Under the pieces are notes generated by a model. That model made no database searches. It was not told the origin of the DNA and was given only the letters and a program-made list of their open reading frames with translations. This document shows positions 1-7,719 of a stretch of 52,818 nucleotides of DNA, piece by piece; the first letter of the stretch is position 1; each line of letters starts with the position of its first letter. The position numbers and the translations under genes are program-made. Origin of the DNA: JAVBLU01 sp031553225 (GTDB lineage Bacteria; Bacillota; Clostridia; Christensenellales; UBA1750); NCBI GenBank assembly GCA_031553225.1, contig JAVBLU010000003.1, positions 1 to 52,818 on the forward strand, read 5' to 3'.

Positions 1-189
1 GCAACAGCCGCCGGGCCCGCCATTTATCCTGGAAGGCGCGCGCCGCACGAGGCGCGCCGCATCCGTGACGATCCGGCGCGGGCGGTCCGCAGGGCGCGGC
101 ATCCCCGACGCGCCGCAGCGCCCGGGCCTTCACAAGCGCTCACAGGGCGCCGGGCGGCGCGCACCGCACCCGGGCGGCTTCACAGGCGT
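1..189. other. Intergenic stretch at the window edge, no gene seen
   Basis: The first 189 bases are very G+C-rich and hold no reading frame with a ribosome binding site that I can support. They lie downstream of the minus-strand ahcY gene. A GGCGCGC / GCGCGCC-type inverted repeat around 36-57 may form a hairpin at the end of the ahcY transcript, but it has no U tract. A gene end running in from outside the window cannot be excluded. Confidence 0.4.
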
Positions 190-1425
190 CTATGCCTCGT
201 AGCCCTGCAGATACGCTTCCTGGGCGGGGGTGAGGGCGTCGATGGACCGGCCGAGGGCCGAGAGCTTCATCTGCGCCACGGCGGCGTCGACGGCGGGCGG
301 CACCGGGTGAACGCCCGGGGCAAGCGGGCTGCCCGAGCGGCCGGCCGCGGCCACGTGCACGGCGCACATCGCCTGCAGCGCGAAGGACAGATCCATGATC
401 TCCACAGGATGGCCGTCGCCCGCGGCCAGATTCACCAGGCGGCCTTCGGCGAGCAGGTACACGGTGCGCCCGTTGCCCAGGCGGAAGGCTTCGATGTTTT
501 TGCGGGCGGGCGCGCGCGACACGGCCATGGCCGCAAGCCCGGCGGCGTCCACCTCCACGTCGAAGTGCCCGGCGTTGCACAGGATGGCGCCTTCCTTCAT
601 CAGCAGAAAGTGCTCCGGCCGCACCACGTCCCGGCATCCGGTGACGGTGATGAACAGATCGCCCAGGGCCGCGGCCTCCCCCATGGGGCGCACCTCGTGG
701 CCGTCCATCACGGCCTCCACGGCCTTCACCGGGTCTACCTCGCACACAAGCACGCGCGCCCCCAGGCCCCTGGCGCGCATCGCCACGCCCTTGCCGCACC
801 AGCCGTAGCCGCAAACCACCACGCAAGAGCCGGCCACGCACAGGTTCGTGGTGCGCAAAATGGCGTCCCACACCGACTGCCCGGTGCCGTAGCGGTTGTC
901 AAACAGGTGCTTCATATCCGCGTCGTTGATGTTCACCATGGGAAAACGCAGCGCGCCTTCCCGCGCGCGCGCTTTCAGGCGCAGAACGCCCGTGGTCGTC
1001 TCCTCGCACCCGCCCAGCACGTGCGCGCCCAACGCGGCGCAATCGCCGTGCAGCAGGTGCACAAGGTCGCCCCCGTCGTCGATGACGATGTGCGGCTCGT
1101 GCGCAAGGCTCTGCCGCAGGTGCGCCTCGTACTCCCCGGGGGTTACCCCGTGCCGGGCGAACACGCAAAGCCCCTCGCCCGCCAGCGCCTGCGCCACGTC
1201 GTCCTGCGTGGAGAGCGGGTTGGACCCCGTCACGCACACGCTCGCGCCGGCGTCGCGCAGCAAAAGCGCCAGCCGCGCGGTCTTGGCTTCCAGGTGGATC
1301 GACATGGTCAGCCGCAGGCCGGCAAGCGGCCTCAACCGCTCGTACTCGGCCTGCAGATGAGCCAGCAGCGGCATATGCGCGCGCGCCCAGGCGATCTTCC
1401 TGCGCCCTTCTTCCATCATTTCCAT
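190..1425 (-). CDS. ahcY: Adenosylhomocysteinase (S-adenosyl-L-homocysteine hydrolase)
   Basis: This cytosolic NAD-dependent enzyme splits S-adenosylhomocysteine into adenosine and homocysteine, removing the inhibitory product of SAM-dependent methylation. The protein begins with the family's EEGRRKIAWARAHMPLL segment, followed by SIHLEAKTA and TGSNPLSTQDDVAQAL for substrate binding. The central Rossmann fold carries VVCGYGWCGKGVA, and the C-terminus has the usual DALTPAQEAYL ending. Length (about 411 aa) fits the bacterial/archaeal short form. Several in-frame ATG codons (1419, 1425, 1434) and an upstream TTG at 1461 compete as starts. I chose 1425 because a GGAGGG sequence lies about 10 nt upstream of it; 1419 is nearly as good. 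It stands alone, divergent from the unknown gene at 1582. Identity is secure; the exact start is not. Confidence 0.95.
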   Translation of the reverse strand: MEMMEEGRRKIAWARAHMPLLAHLQAEYERLRPLAGLRLTMSIHLEAKTARLALLLRDAGASVCVTGSNPLSTQDDVAQALAGEGLCVFARHGVTPGEYEAHLRQSLAHEPHIVIDDGGDLVHLLHGDCAALGAHVLGGCEETTTGVLRLKARAREGALRFPMVNINDADMKHLFDNRYGTGQSVWDAILRTTNLCVAGSCVVVCGYGWCGKGVAMRARGLGARVLVCEVDPVKAVEAVMDGHEVRPMGEAAALGDLFITVTGCRDVVRPEHFLLMKEGAILCNAGHFDVEVDAAGLAAMAVSRAPARKNIEAFRLGNGRTVYLLAEGRLVNLAAGDGHPVEIMDLSFALQAMCAVHVAAAGRSGSPLAPGVHPVPPAVDAAVAQMKLSALGRSIDALTPAQEAYLQGYEA

Positions 1426-1459
1426 CGCCTCCATGCCCTCCATCATACAGGATGCACGC

Positions 1460-1493
1460 AAAAAAGGGAAGGCGGGAACAATCCGCGCCCGCC
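1460..1493 (-). terminator. Hairpin plus U6 just upstream of ahcY
   Basis: On the minus strand GGCGGG and CCCGCC (1488-1493 and 1471-1476) can pair around an 11-nt loop. Six T's follow at 1460-1465 after a short TTCCC spacer. It lies directly in front of the ahcY coding region, so it could be an attenuator or the end of an unseen minus-strand transcript. No known SAH-riboswitch consensus was recognised around it. Confidence 0.3.
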
Positions 1494-1506
1494 CTCATAT
1501 CGCCAG

Positions 1507-1534
1507 AACCTTTCGCAACAATCGTCATAGAATG
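1507..1534 (+). promoter_or_regulatory. Candidate SigK-like sporulation promoter
   Basis: AACC at 1507-1510, then 15 bases, then CATAGAATG at 1526-1534. The mother-cell factor SigK recognises roughly mACm, 16-17 bp, CATAnnnTA; this site misses the last A and has slightly short spacing. The predicted start would lie about 40 nt before the gene at 1582. The same CATAGAAT core sits at the same relative place before the Cys/Pro-rich gene at 33011. Confidence 0.35.
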
Positions 1535-1581
1535 CTCATAGCCCTCTTTTTTGACGACGTCATGTAGAAGGAGCAGTTCCC

Positions 1582-3513
1582 ATGAACTTGCAAAGCGCCA
1601 CTCCTCCCATGCCAGCGCGTGCGCCCGCCGGGCTCACCCTGGCGCGCTATCTGGCAGCAAACGTGGGCGCTCCCCGCGCGCACACGCTGAGGCTGCCCGA
1701 GAGCGGCCTGCTGACCACCCTGCTCGATGTCCTGTTTGATGCGTCCGCCACCAAAATGACCAATGCGGTGATCAAGGAGGTTCTGCCGCCCGGCCTGCGC
1801 CTTTTGACGCGCGCCGACGGCACGCCGGACGTAACCCTTATGGACGGCGGCCGCGATGTGACCGGTTCCTACGGCCACGTGACCTACAACCCCCAAACCC
1901 GTACCCTGGTGTACGCCCTGCGCAGCGAGATCCCCCTGGCCAGCCAAAGCTGGACCCTGACCGCCCGCGTGGGCCTGGAGGACGGCGCGAGCGTGCCCGA
2001 TTCCGGCCTGGGCTGGCAGAGCGTGTTCCATGCCGACCAACTGCACGCGCAGAGCAACGACACAACCCTTCTGCCACGCCCCGCGGCGGAGCACCAGCCC
2101 GTCATCGCAGGACACCTGCTGGACGCCGGCCGCCAAAGGGCGCTGTCCTCCCTCGCCCTGGAAAAGCCCGGCGAGGATCTGTGGGCAGAGGTGAGCGCCG
2201 AAATGCCCAAGGGCGTGCCCCTGCCCGCCCAGCTGGCCCTGGGCCTCGCGCTGCCCGCAGGCATCCTGCCCGCGCGCGGCGTGCAGGATAAGCCGGTGGT
2301 GGAGGCGCTGCTGGACGGCCGCACCGTTACGGACAAGGGCGAAACCGTAGACCGCGGCGACGGCATATTGAAATGGATCGTCCTGCCGGACGCGCAGCTG
2401 TCCGGCGGCTCCCTGCAGGCGTACTTCCGCCTTTGCGCCACCCCCCAGCTGCCCCGCGGCCAGAAGGTGGCCATCGTGCCCATGGCCTGGGTGGACGACG
2501 AGCCGGGCATCGGCGCCTCGCTTTCCGTATCCGTTGCCGAGCAGGACGCCCGCACCGCCGCGCAGCCGCCCGCGCCCATGCCGGCCGCCTCCCCCGCCTC
2601 CGCGCCCGTGGCCGCTCCGGCTTCCTTCCCCGCCTCCGCGCCCGCTCCCGTTCCGGCCTCCTTCCCCGCCTCCGCGCCCGCGTCCCTATCCGAGCAGAGC
2701 GCGCCCCCGGCGCGGCTCTCGCTGCGCGGCCGCCACGCGCCCTCCTCGCCCGGCATGGCCCGGCTGCGCCTGGGCGGCGATGAGCCTTTCCTGGCCGAGG
2801 CCGCCTTGCAGCTTCCGGGCGCGGAGCAACAGCACATCGCCCTCACCCTCACCCTACCGCCTCAGCTGCGTCCCAGCTTCAGGGCCGGCAGCAGCCTGCA
2901 GTCCACCGTGCTCGTCGACGGGATGGAGCGCGCAGGCCTGCAAAAGCCCGCATACAACCCCGCGACGCGCTCCTTGCGCCTCGTGCTGCCCGCCGGTGTG
3001 GCGGGGGCGGCCAGAAGCCTTACCTGGCTGACGCCCGTGGAGCCGAAGCCGGGCGTGCGCCTCCCCGCGGAAGGCGCGCGCTACCAGGCCTCGGCCGTGG
3101 TGAACGGCCTGGCCATGAACGCCTCGGCCGACGTGCTGCCGCCCCTGGCCACGGCGCCGCCTGCGGCGGGCATGCCCCCCGTGATGCAGCCGGTGCAGGC
3201 GCAGCCCATACCGGACGCGCTCATCCAACCGCCAATGGAGGACAACACAATGGGGATCATCTACAACAACGACGGCACGAACGTGTATGAAGACCGCCGG
3301 GTCTATTCCCGGCCCATGCCCGAGCCGGATCAGGCCGAGCAGCCCTATCTGGGCGCGCCCTTGGGCGGCCCCAGCGAGTACGAATCCCGCGTCATCTACA
3401 ACCGGCCCACTTCCCTGGAGCCCACGCCCACCGTCACGCCCGGCACCATGCCCGCCGCGCCGGAGCTCCCTCCCGCCGCCTCGGCCTACGAATCCCGCAA
3501 GCTCTTCCGCTAA
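1582..3513 (+). CDS. Unrecognised large protein with three repeated beta-type domains and YESR tail repeats
   Basis: I do not recognise a named family. The 643-residue protein starts at an ATG 8 nt after GGAG and has no signal peptide, membrane segment or sortase motif. Three stretches look alike: about residues 55-155 (VLPPGL, DVTG, YNPQTRTL), 200-320 (LALPAGI, LLDGRTVT) and 385-515 (LTLPPQL, VLVDG, YNPATRSL). This pattern resembles DUF11 or isopeptide-type beta-sandwich repeats of bacterial surface proteins. An Ala/Ser/Pro linker with a FPASAPA repeat sits around 315-375. The C-terminus (about 555-643) has three short repeats centred on YEDRRVYSRP, YESRVIYNRP and YESRKLFR. Without a secretion signal it may be a structural protein deposited inside the mother cell, for example on the spore; the SigK-like motif upstream supports this, but it is inference. 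Confidence 0.75.
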   Translation: MNLQSATPPMPARAPAGLTLARYLAANVGAPRAHTLRLPESGLLTTLLDVLFDASATKMTNAVIKEVLPPGLRLLTRADGTPDVTLMDGGRDVTGSYGHVTYNPQTRTLVYALRSEIPLASQSWTLTARVGLEDGASVPDSGLGWQSVFHADQLHAQSNDTTLLPRPAAEHQPVIAGHLLDAGRQRALSSLALEKPGEDLWAEVSAEMPKGVPLPAQLALGLALPAGILPARGVQDKPVVEALLDGRTVTDKGETVDRGDGILKWIVLPDAQLSGGSLQAYFRLCATPQLPRGQKVAIVPMAWVDDEPGIGASLSVSVAEQDARTAAQPPAPMPAASPASAPVAAPASFPASAPAPVPASFPASAPASLSEQSAPPARLSLRGRHAPSSPGMARLRLGGDEPFLAEAALQLPGAEQQHIALTLTLPPQLRPSFRAGSSLQSTVLVDGMERAGLQKPAYNPATRSLRLVLPAGVAGAARSLTWLTPVEPKPGVRLPAEGARYQASAVVNGLAMNASADVLPPLATAPPAAGMPPVMQPVQAQPIPDALIQPPMEDNTMGIIYNNDGTNVYEDRRVYSRPMPEPDQAEQPYLGAPLGGPSEYESRVIYNRPTSLEPTPTVTPGTMPAAPELPPAASAYESRKLFR

Positions 3514-3587
3514 GCCGCCATATGCCCCTCCACGCGAACATAAGGAATCCGCCGACAGGCGAAGGCCCTTCTTGAAGGCTTTTCAGG

Positions 3588-3622
3588 CCGGAGACAAATC
3601 CGCTGCGCGGGTCTGTCTCCGG
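3588..3622 (+). terminator. Inverted repeat downstream of the three-domain protein gene
   Basis: CCGGAGACA (3588-3596) and TGTCTCCGG (3614-3622) are a perfect inverted repeat with a 17-nt loop. A short pyrimidine run (TTTCCTTC) follows. It is a plausible but weak terminator for the gene ending at 3513. Confidence 0.45.
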
Positions 3623-3725
3623 TTTCCTTCGCGTCCCTGCGCCCGGCCCGGCATTTTCAGAAGGAAATGAGGGCCGGGCGGCCTGCGGATAAAAAATGAA
3701 ATTATTGTGACCTCCCGCCAGCCCA

Positions 3726-3754
3726 TTGACAGAGGGAGGCGCGACCAGTATAAT
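3726..3754 (+). promoter_or_regulatory. Consensus sigma-A promoter of the ABC exporter operon
   Basis: A perfect TTGACA (3726-3731), 17 bp, TATAAT (3749-3754). It lies about 50 nt upstream of the TTG start at 3805. A promoter this strong is normally held down by a repressor; the inverted repeat just downstream fits that role. Confidence 0.85.
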
Positions 3755-3766
3755 CGTTCCAGTTTG

Positions 3767-3778
3767 TTAGCATACTAA
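3767..3778 (+). promoter_or_regulatory. Inverted-repeat operator (TTAG-N4-CTAA)
   Basis: TTAGCATACTAA is an inverted repeat of TTAG/CTAA around CATA, within a longer A/T-rich stretch, and sits right at the expected transcription start. Boxes of this kind are bound by MarR-family repressors that control drug-type ABC exporters. No MarR gene is adjacent in this window, so the regulator is inferred only. Confidence 0.45.
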
Positions 3779-3804
3779 GTAAGTCGTTTGGGGGGCTTCT
3801 TCAT

Positions 3805-5541
3805 TTGAAAACGATCTTGCGCACGCTTGCGCGGTACGGGTGGCTGCTGCTGGTCGTTTGCGGGTTTGTGTACGTGCAAACGCAAACGCAGCTCATGATC
3901 CCCGACATCACGGCCCGCATCATCAACGAGGGGATCATCGCGCAAAACCAAAGCTTCATCTATACGGAAGGGCTGTACATGCTGGGCGTGGCGCTCATCA
4001 GCGCGCTGTGCTCGGTGGCCACGGCCTATGCTTCCGCCCGCATCGGCGTTGGCTTTGGCCGCGACATACGCATTAAGCTTTTTGAGCGCGTGGAGCAGCT
4101 GCAGCTGACCGAGTTCGACGCTCTGGGCACGGCCACGCTCATCACGCGCACCCTAAACGACGTGGGACAGCTGCAGATGGTGGTGGCCATGGGGCTCGGG
4201 TTTCTGCTCAGCGCGCCCTTTACGCTGATCGGCGGCATCACGCACGCCCTCAACCTGAACGACGGGCTTTCCTGGATTCTCATGTGCGCCGCGCCGCTGC
4301 TCATCGCCCTGGTGGCGGTTGTGGCGCGCGTGAGCGTGCCGCTGTTCACCTCTATGCAAAAAAAGCTGGACACCCTCAACCGCGTGCTGCGCGAGGGCCT
4401 GACTGGCGTTCGCGTCATCCGCGCCTTCAACCGCGACGAAAAGCAGCAGCAGCGTTTCGGCAAGGCAAACGTGGACCTGTCGGACACCGCCATCCGCGCC
4501 AACCGCATCATGGCCTTCATGATGCCCGTTATGAGCCTTATTCTCAACGCCACGATCATCGCCATCATGTGGTACGGCACCAAGCAGATCGACTCGGGAA
4601 CCGTGCCGGTCACCCAGGCCGTCGGCAACCTGGTCGCCTTCATCCAGTACGTCATGCAGATCATGATGTCGCTGCTCATGCTGGGCATGATGTTCGTGAT
4701 GCTGCCCCGGGCGCTGGCCTCCGCCACGCGCGTGGGCGAGGTGCTCTCCACCGACGTGTCCCTCCCCGACCCGCAAAACCCGCAAAGCATTGTAAAACCC
4801 CGGGGCGTCGTGCGCTTTGAAGACGTCAGCTTCCGCTATAAGGGCGCCGAGCGGCCGGTGCTGGAGGGGATCTCCTTCACCGCCGGCCCCGGCGAGGTGA
4901 CGGCCATCATCGGCTCCACGGGCAGCGGCAAGTCAACGCTCGTCAATCTCATCCCCCGGTTCTACGACGTGGAGAACGGCTCCCTCACCGTGGACGGGGT
5001 GGACGTGCGCCAGATGCGCAAGAGCGAGCTGCGCGCCATGATCGGCTACGTGCCCCAGCAGGCCAGCCTGATGAGCGGCACGATCGCCGAGAACCTGCGC
5101 GTGGGCGATCCTGCCGCCACCGACGAGGACGTGCGGCACGCGGCCGCCGTCGCGCAGGCGGACGAGTTCGTCTCCAAGATGGAGGACGGGTACGACGCCT
5201 ACATCGCCCAGGGCGGCACAAACGTGTCCGGCGGGCAAAAGCAGCGCCTCACCATCGCCCGGGCGCTTACGCGCAAGCCCAAAGTCTTCGTGTTCGACGA
5301 CAATTTCTCAGCCCTGGACTATAAGACCGACGCCCAGCTGCGCCAGCGGCTGAAGGGGGAGACCGCAGACGCCACGGTGTTTATCGTGGCGCAGCGCGTG
5401 GCCACCATCATGGACGCCGACCGCATCATCGTGCTGGAGAACGGGCGCATTGCGGGCATGGGGCGGCACAAAGAGCTGCTTTCCTCCTGCGAAGTGTACC
5501 GCGAGATCGTCATATCGCAGCTGGGAAAGGGGGCGGCGTAG
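3805..5541 (+). CDS. ABC exporter half-transporter, subunit with degenerate ATP site
   Basis: This is a type IV ABC exporter half: six membrane helices in roughly residues 10-310, then a nucleotide-binding domain. Walker A reads GSTGSGKST, the signature is VSGGQKQRL and the Walker B region reads VFVFDDNFSALD. In that last motif Asp replaces the catalytic Glu. This substitution is typical of the non-catalytic site in heterodimeric exporters such as TM287/288 or BmrCD. The start is TTG, 9 nt after a GGGGGG run, giving the expected MKTILRTLARYGW opening. The stop codon directly abuts the ATG of the partner gene, so the two are co-expressed. Such pairs export lipids, peptides or drugs; the substrate cannot be told. 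Confidence 0.93.
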   Translation: MKTILRTLARYGWLLLVVCGFVYVQTQTQLMIPDITARIINEGIIAQNQSFIYTEGLYMLGVALISALCSVATAYASARIGVGFGRDIRIKLFERVEQLQLTEFDALGTATLITRTLNDVGQLQMVVAMGLGFLLSAPFTLIGGITHALNLNDGLSWILMCAAPLLIALVAVVARVSVPLFTSMQKKLDTLNRVLREGLTGVRVIRAFNRDEKQQQRFGKANVDLSDTAIRANRIMAFMMPVMSLILNATIIAIMWYGTKQIDSGTVPVTQAVGNLVAFIQYVMQIMMSLLMLGMMFVMLPRALASATRVGEVLSTDVSLPDPQNPQSIVKPRGVVRFEDVSFRYKGAERPVLEGISFTAGPGEVTAIIGSTGSGKSTLVNLIPRFYDVENGSLTVDGVDVRQMRKSELRAMIGYVPQQASLMSGTIAENLRVGDPAATDEDVRHAAAVAQADEFVSKMEDGYDAYIAQGGTNVSGGQKQRLTIARALTRKPKVFVFDDNFSALDYKTDAQLRQRLKGETADATVFIVAQRVATIMDADRIIVLENGRIAGMGRHKELLSSCEVYREIVISQLGKGAA

Positions 5542-7446
5542 ATGAGCCAGCAAAAGGACAACCGCCCCGCGCCCGCGCAGGCAGGGCCGCCGCGCCGCGG
5601 CATGATGGGCGGCATGGGCGGCGGGCCCATGGGCTTTGGCCGCAGCGGCGAAAAAGCCAAGGACGTAAAAGGCACGCTGCGCAGGCTGCTTATGCACCTG
5701 CGGCGGCACTGGGTGCTCTTCCTCATCGTGGCGCTCACCGCGGCGGCCGGCTCCATTTTCGGCATCAGAGCCCCCCGCGCGCTGGGCAATGTCACCACCG
5801 AGCTGTTCCGCGGCATCATGGCGCGCCACATCAACTACGACGAGATCGGCCGCCTGCTCATCATTCTGGGCACCTTCTACCTGTGCCAGTCGCTGCTTCA
5901 GTTCCTCACTCAGTTCATCATGACCTGGCTGGCCCAGCACACCGTGCGCGACATGCGCGCCCTGGTATCGCAAAAGCTTACGCGTATGCCGCTTCGCTAT
6001 TTTGACAGCCACACGCACGGCGAGATTATGTCCCGCGTGACCAACGACATCGACCAGGTGGCCCAGGGCCTGCAGCAGAGCATATCGCAGGCCATCTCCT
6101 CGGTGGTGACGGTGGTGGGCATTGTGTACATGATGCTGGACATCTCCTCGCTTATGACGCTCATCGCCGTCGTCACGCTGCCCCTGTCGGCCATCGTGGT
6201 GGCCCGGATCGCCAAGCTGGCCCAGCGCAACTTCTCCGCGCAGCAAAAGTCCATCGGCGAGCTGAACGGGCACGTGGAGGAGATGTACGGCAGCCACAAG
6301 GTGGTGCTGGCCTACGGCATGGAGGAGCGCAATCTGGAGAAGTTCCGCCAGATCAACGGCCGCCTGTACGGCGCGGCCTGGCGCGCGCAGTTCGTCTCCG
6401 GCATCATCATGCCCATGATGACCTTCGTGGGCAACATCGGTTACGTGCTGGCCTGCGTGATGGGCGGCGTGCTGTCCGTGCAGGGCAAGCTGAACATCGG
6501 CGACATTCAAAGCTTTTTGCAGTACATCCGCCAGTTCAACCAGCCCATCCAGCAGATCGCCCAGCTCTCGGCCACCATCCAGTCGGCCATCGCTTCGGCC
6601 GAGCGCGTGTTCGCGGTGCTGGACGAAGCGGAGGAGACGCCCGACCCGCAGGACGCGGCCGCGCCGGAGCGCGTGCGCGGCGAGGTGTCCTTCTCGCGCG
6701 TGCAGTTTGGCTACAGCGACGACAAGCCGCTCATGAACGATCTGTCGCTGGACGTGGCGGCCGGCCAAACGATCGCCATCGTGGGGCCGACAGGCGCGGG
6801 CAAAACCACGCTGGTCAACCTTCTGATGCGCTTCTACGACGTGCAGGGCGGGCAGATCACCGTGGACGGCGTGAACATACGCGACATGAAGCGCGCGGGC
6901 CTGCGCCGGCTGTTCGGCATGGTGCTGCAGGACACGTGGCTGTTCTCGGGCACGGTGCGCGAAAACATCGCCTACGCCCGCGACGACGCGACCCAGCAGG
7001 AGGTGGAGACCGCGGCGAAGGCGGCGTACGTGGACCACGTGATCCGCACGCTTCCGGACGGCTACGACACGGTGCTGGGGGAGGAGGCCGGCACGCTCTC
7101 GCAGGGCGAGCGGCAGCTGGTCACCATTGCGCGCGCCGTGCTCGCCAACCCGCAGATCCTCATTTTGGATGAGGCGACCTCCTCGGTGGACACGCGCACG
7201 GAGCGCAACATCCAAAGGGCCATGGCCGAGCTGATGAAGGGCCGTACGTCTTTTGTCATCGCGCACCGCCTCTCCACCATCACCGGCGCGGACAAGATAC
7301 TCGTGATGCAGCACGGCGACGTTGTGGAGCAGGGCACGCACGAGCAGCTGCTCGGCGCGGGCGGGGCGTATGCCGAACTGTACAACAGCCAGTTCGCCGC
7401 CAACCAGGCGCTGGCCACCGCGGGCGCCATTCCGGCGCAGGCCTAG
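5542..7446 (+). CDS. ABC exporter half-transporter, catalytic partner subunit
   Basis: The second half of the heterodimeric exporter (634 aa) has a cytosolic Gly/Met-rich N-terminal extension (MGGMGGGPMGFG, about residues 15-35). Six membrane helices (about 55-345) and a nucleotide-binding domain follow. Walker A is GPTGAGKTT and Walker B is LILDEATSSVD with the catalytic Glu intact. Its signature is LSQGERQL instead of LSGGQ. In a heterodimer this altered signature would face the Walker motifs of the first subunit. One degenerate and one canonical ATP site result, as known for TM287/288-like transporters. The gene starts immediately after the stop of subunit 1. Confidence 0.93.
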   Translation: MSQQKDNRPAPAQAGPPRRGMMGGMGGGPMGFGRSGEKAKDVKGTLRRLLMHLRRHWVLFLIVALTAAAGSIFGIRAPRALGNVTTELFRGIMARHINYDEIGRLLIILGTFYLCQSLLQFLTQFIMTWLAQHTVRDMRALVSQKLTRMPLRYFDSHTHGEIMSRVTNDIDQVAQGLQQSISQAISSVVTVVGIVYMMLDISSLMTLIAVVTLPLSAIVVARIAKLAQRNFSAQQKSIGELNGHVEEMYGSHKVVLAYGMEERNLEKFRQINGRLYGAAWRAQFVSGIIMPMMTFVGNIGYVLACVMGGVLSVQGKLNIGDIQSFLQYIRQFNQPIQQIAQLSATIQSAIASAERVFAVLDEAEETPDPQDAAAPERVRGEVSFSRVQFGYSDDKPLMNDLSLDVAAGQTIAIVGPTGAGKTTLVNLLMRFYDVQGGQITVDGVNIRDMKRAGLRRLFGMVLQDTWLFSGTVRENIAYARDDATQQEVETAAKAAYVDHVIRTLPDGYDTVLGEEAGTLSQGERQLVTIARAVLANPQILILDEATSSVDTRTERNIQRAMAELMKGRTSFVIAHRLSTITGADKILVMQHGDVVEQGTHEQLLGAGGAYAELYNSQFAANQALATAGAIPAQA

Positions 7447-7487
7447 AGCCGACGGCCGCGCGCTCCCCATCCGCCCGCATTATTTGC

Positions 7488-7524
7488 AAAAAAAAGGCCG
7501 CAGGGGTTGCCAAACCTCTGCGGC
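7488..7524 (-). terminator. Minus-facing hairpin terminator in front of the tRNA gene
   Basis: GCCGCAGGGGTT (7497-7508) and AACCTCTGCGGC (7513-7524) form a 12-bp stem with one G-T pair and a 4-nt loop. The run of eight A's at 7488-7495 makes it a textbook terminator on the minus strand. No minus-strand gene is known upstream of it. On the plus strand it overlaps the tRNA promoter. Confidence 0.55.
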
Positions 7525-7535
7525 TGTGCTATACT
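7507..7535 (+). promoter_or_regulatory. Promoter of tRNA-Ala
   Basis: TTGCCA (7507-7512), 17 bp, TATACT (7530-7535). The start would fall about 7 nt before the mature tRNA 5' end at 7550. Confidence 0.7.
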
Positions 7536-7549
7536 AACTTTCGCGTCAC

Positions 7550-7626
7550 GGGGCTATAGTACAGTTGGCTAGTACGCTACACTGGCAGTGTAGAGGTCAG
7601 GGGTTCAAGTCCCCTTAGCTCCACCA
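7550..7626 (+). tRNA. tRNA-Ala (anticodon GGC)
   Basis: The cloverleaf is complete. The acceptor stem pairs GGGGCTA with TAGCTCC and includes the G3-U70 pair that identifies alanine tRNAs. The anticodon stem is CTACA/TGTAG with loop CTGGCAG (anticodon GGC), and the T arm is AGGGG-TTCAAGT-CCCCT. The 3' CCA is encoded. It reads GCC codons, which are abundant in this G+C-rich genome. It has its own promoter and terminator. Confidence 0.97.
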
Positions 7627-7632
7627 GTTTCT

Positions 7633-7671
7633 AAGCAGCCTACAGGATTTAAACCTATGGGCTGCTTTTTG
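7633..7671 (+). terminator. Terminator of tRNA-Ala
   Basis: AGCAGCC (7634-7640) pairs with GGCTGCT (7660-7666), with extra pairing of AGG/CCT inside the loop. T's follow at 7666-7670. Confidence 0.7.
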
Positions 7672-7719
7672 CTATAATGCTAACGTAGAGTATTTATATA
7701 ATGTGCGGAGGGTTGTAAA

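Noticed and set aside
2560..2690. Frameshift or assembly error in the Ala/Ser/Pro linker of the three-domain protein
   Set aside because: The frame stays open and domains on both sides match each other, so it is a true low-complexity linker.
5308..7470. A 720-codon open frame on the minus strand opposite the second ABC subunit
   Set aside because: Shadow frame; the plus-strand gene has all ABC transporter motifs.
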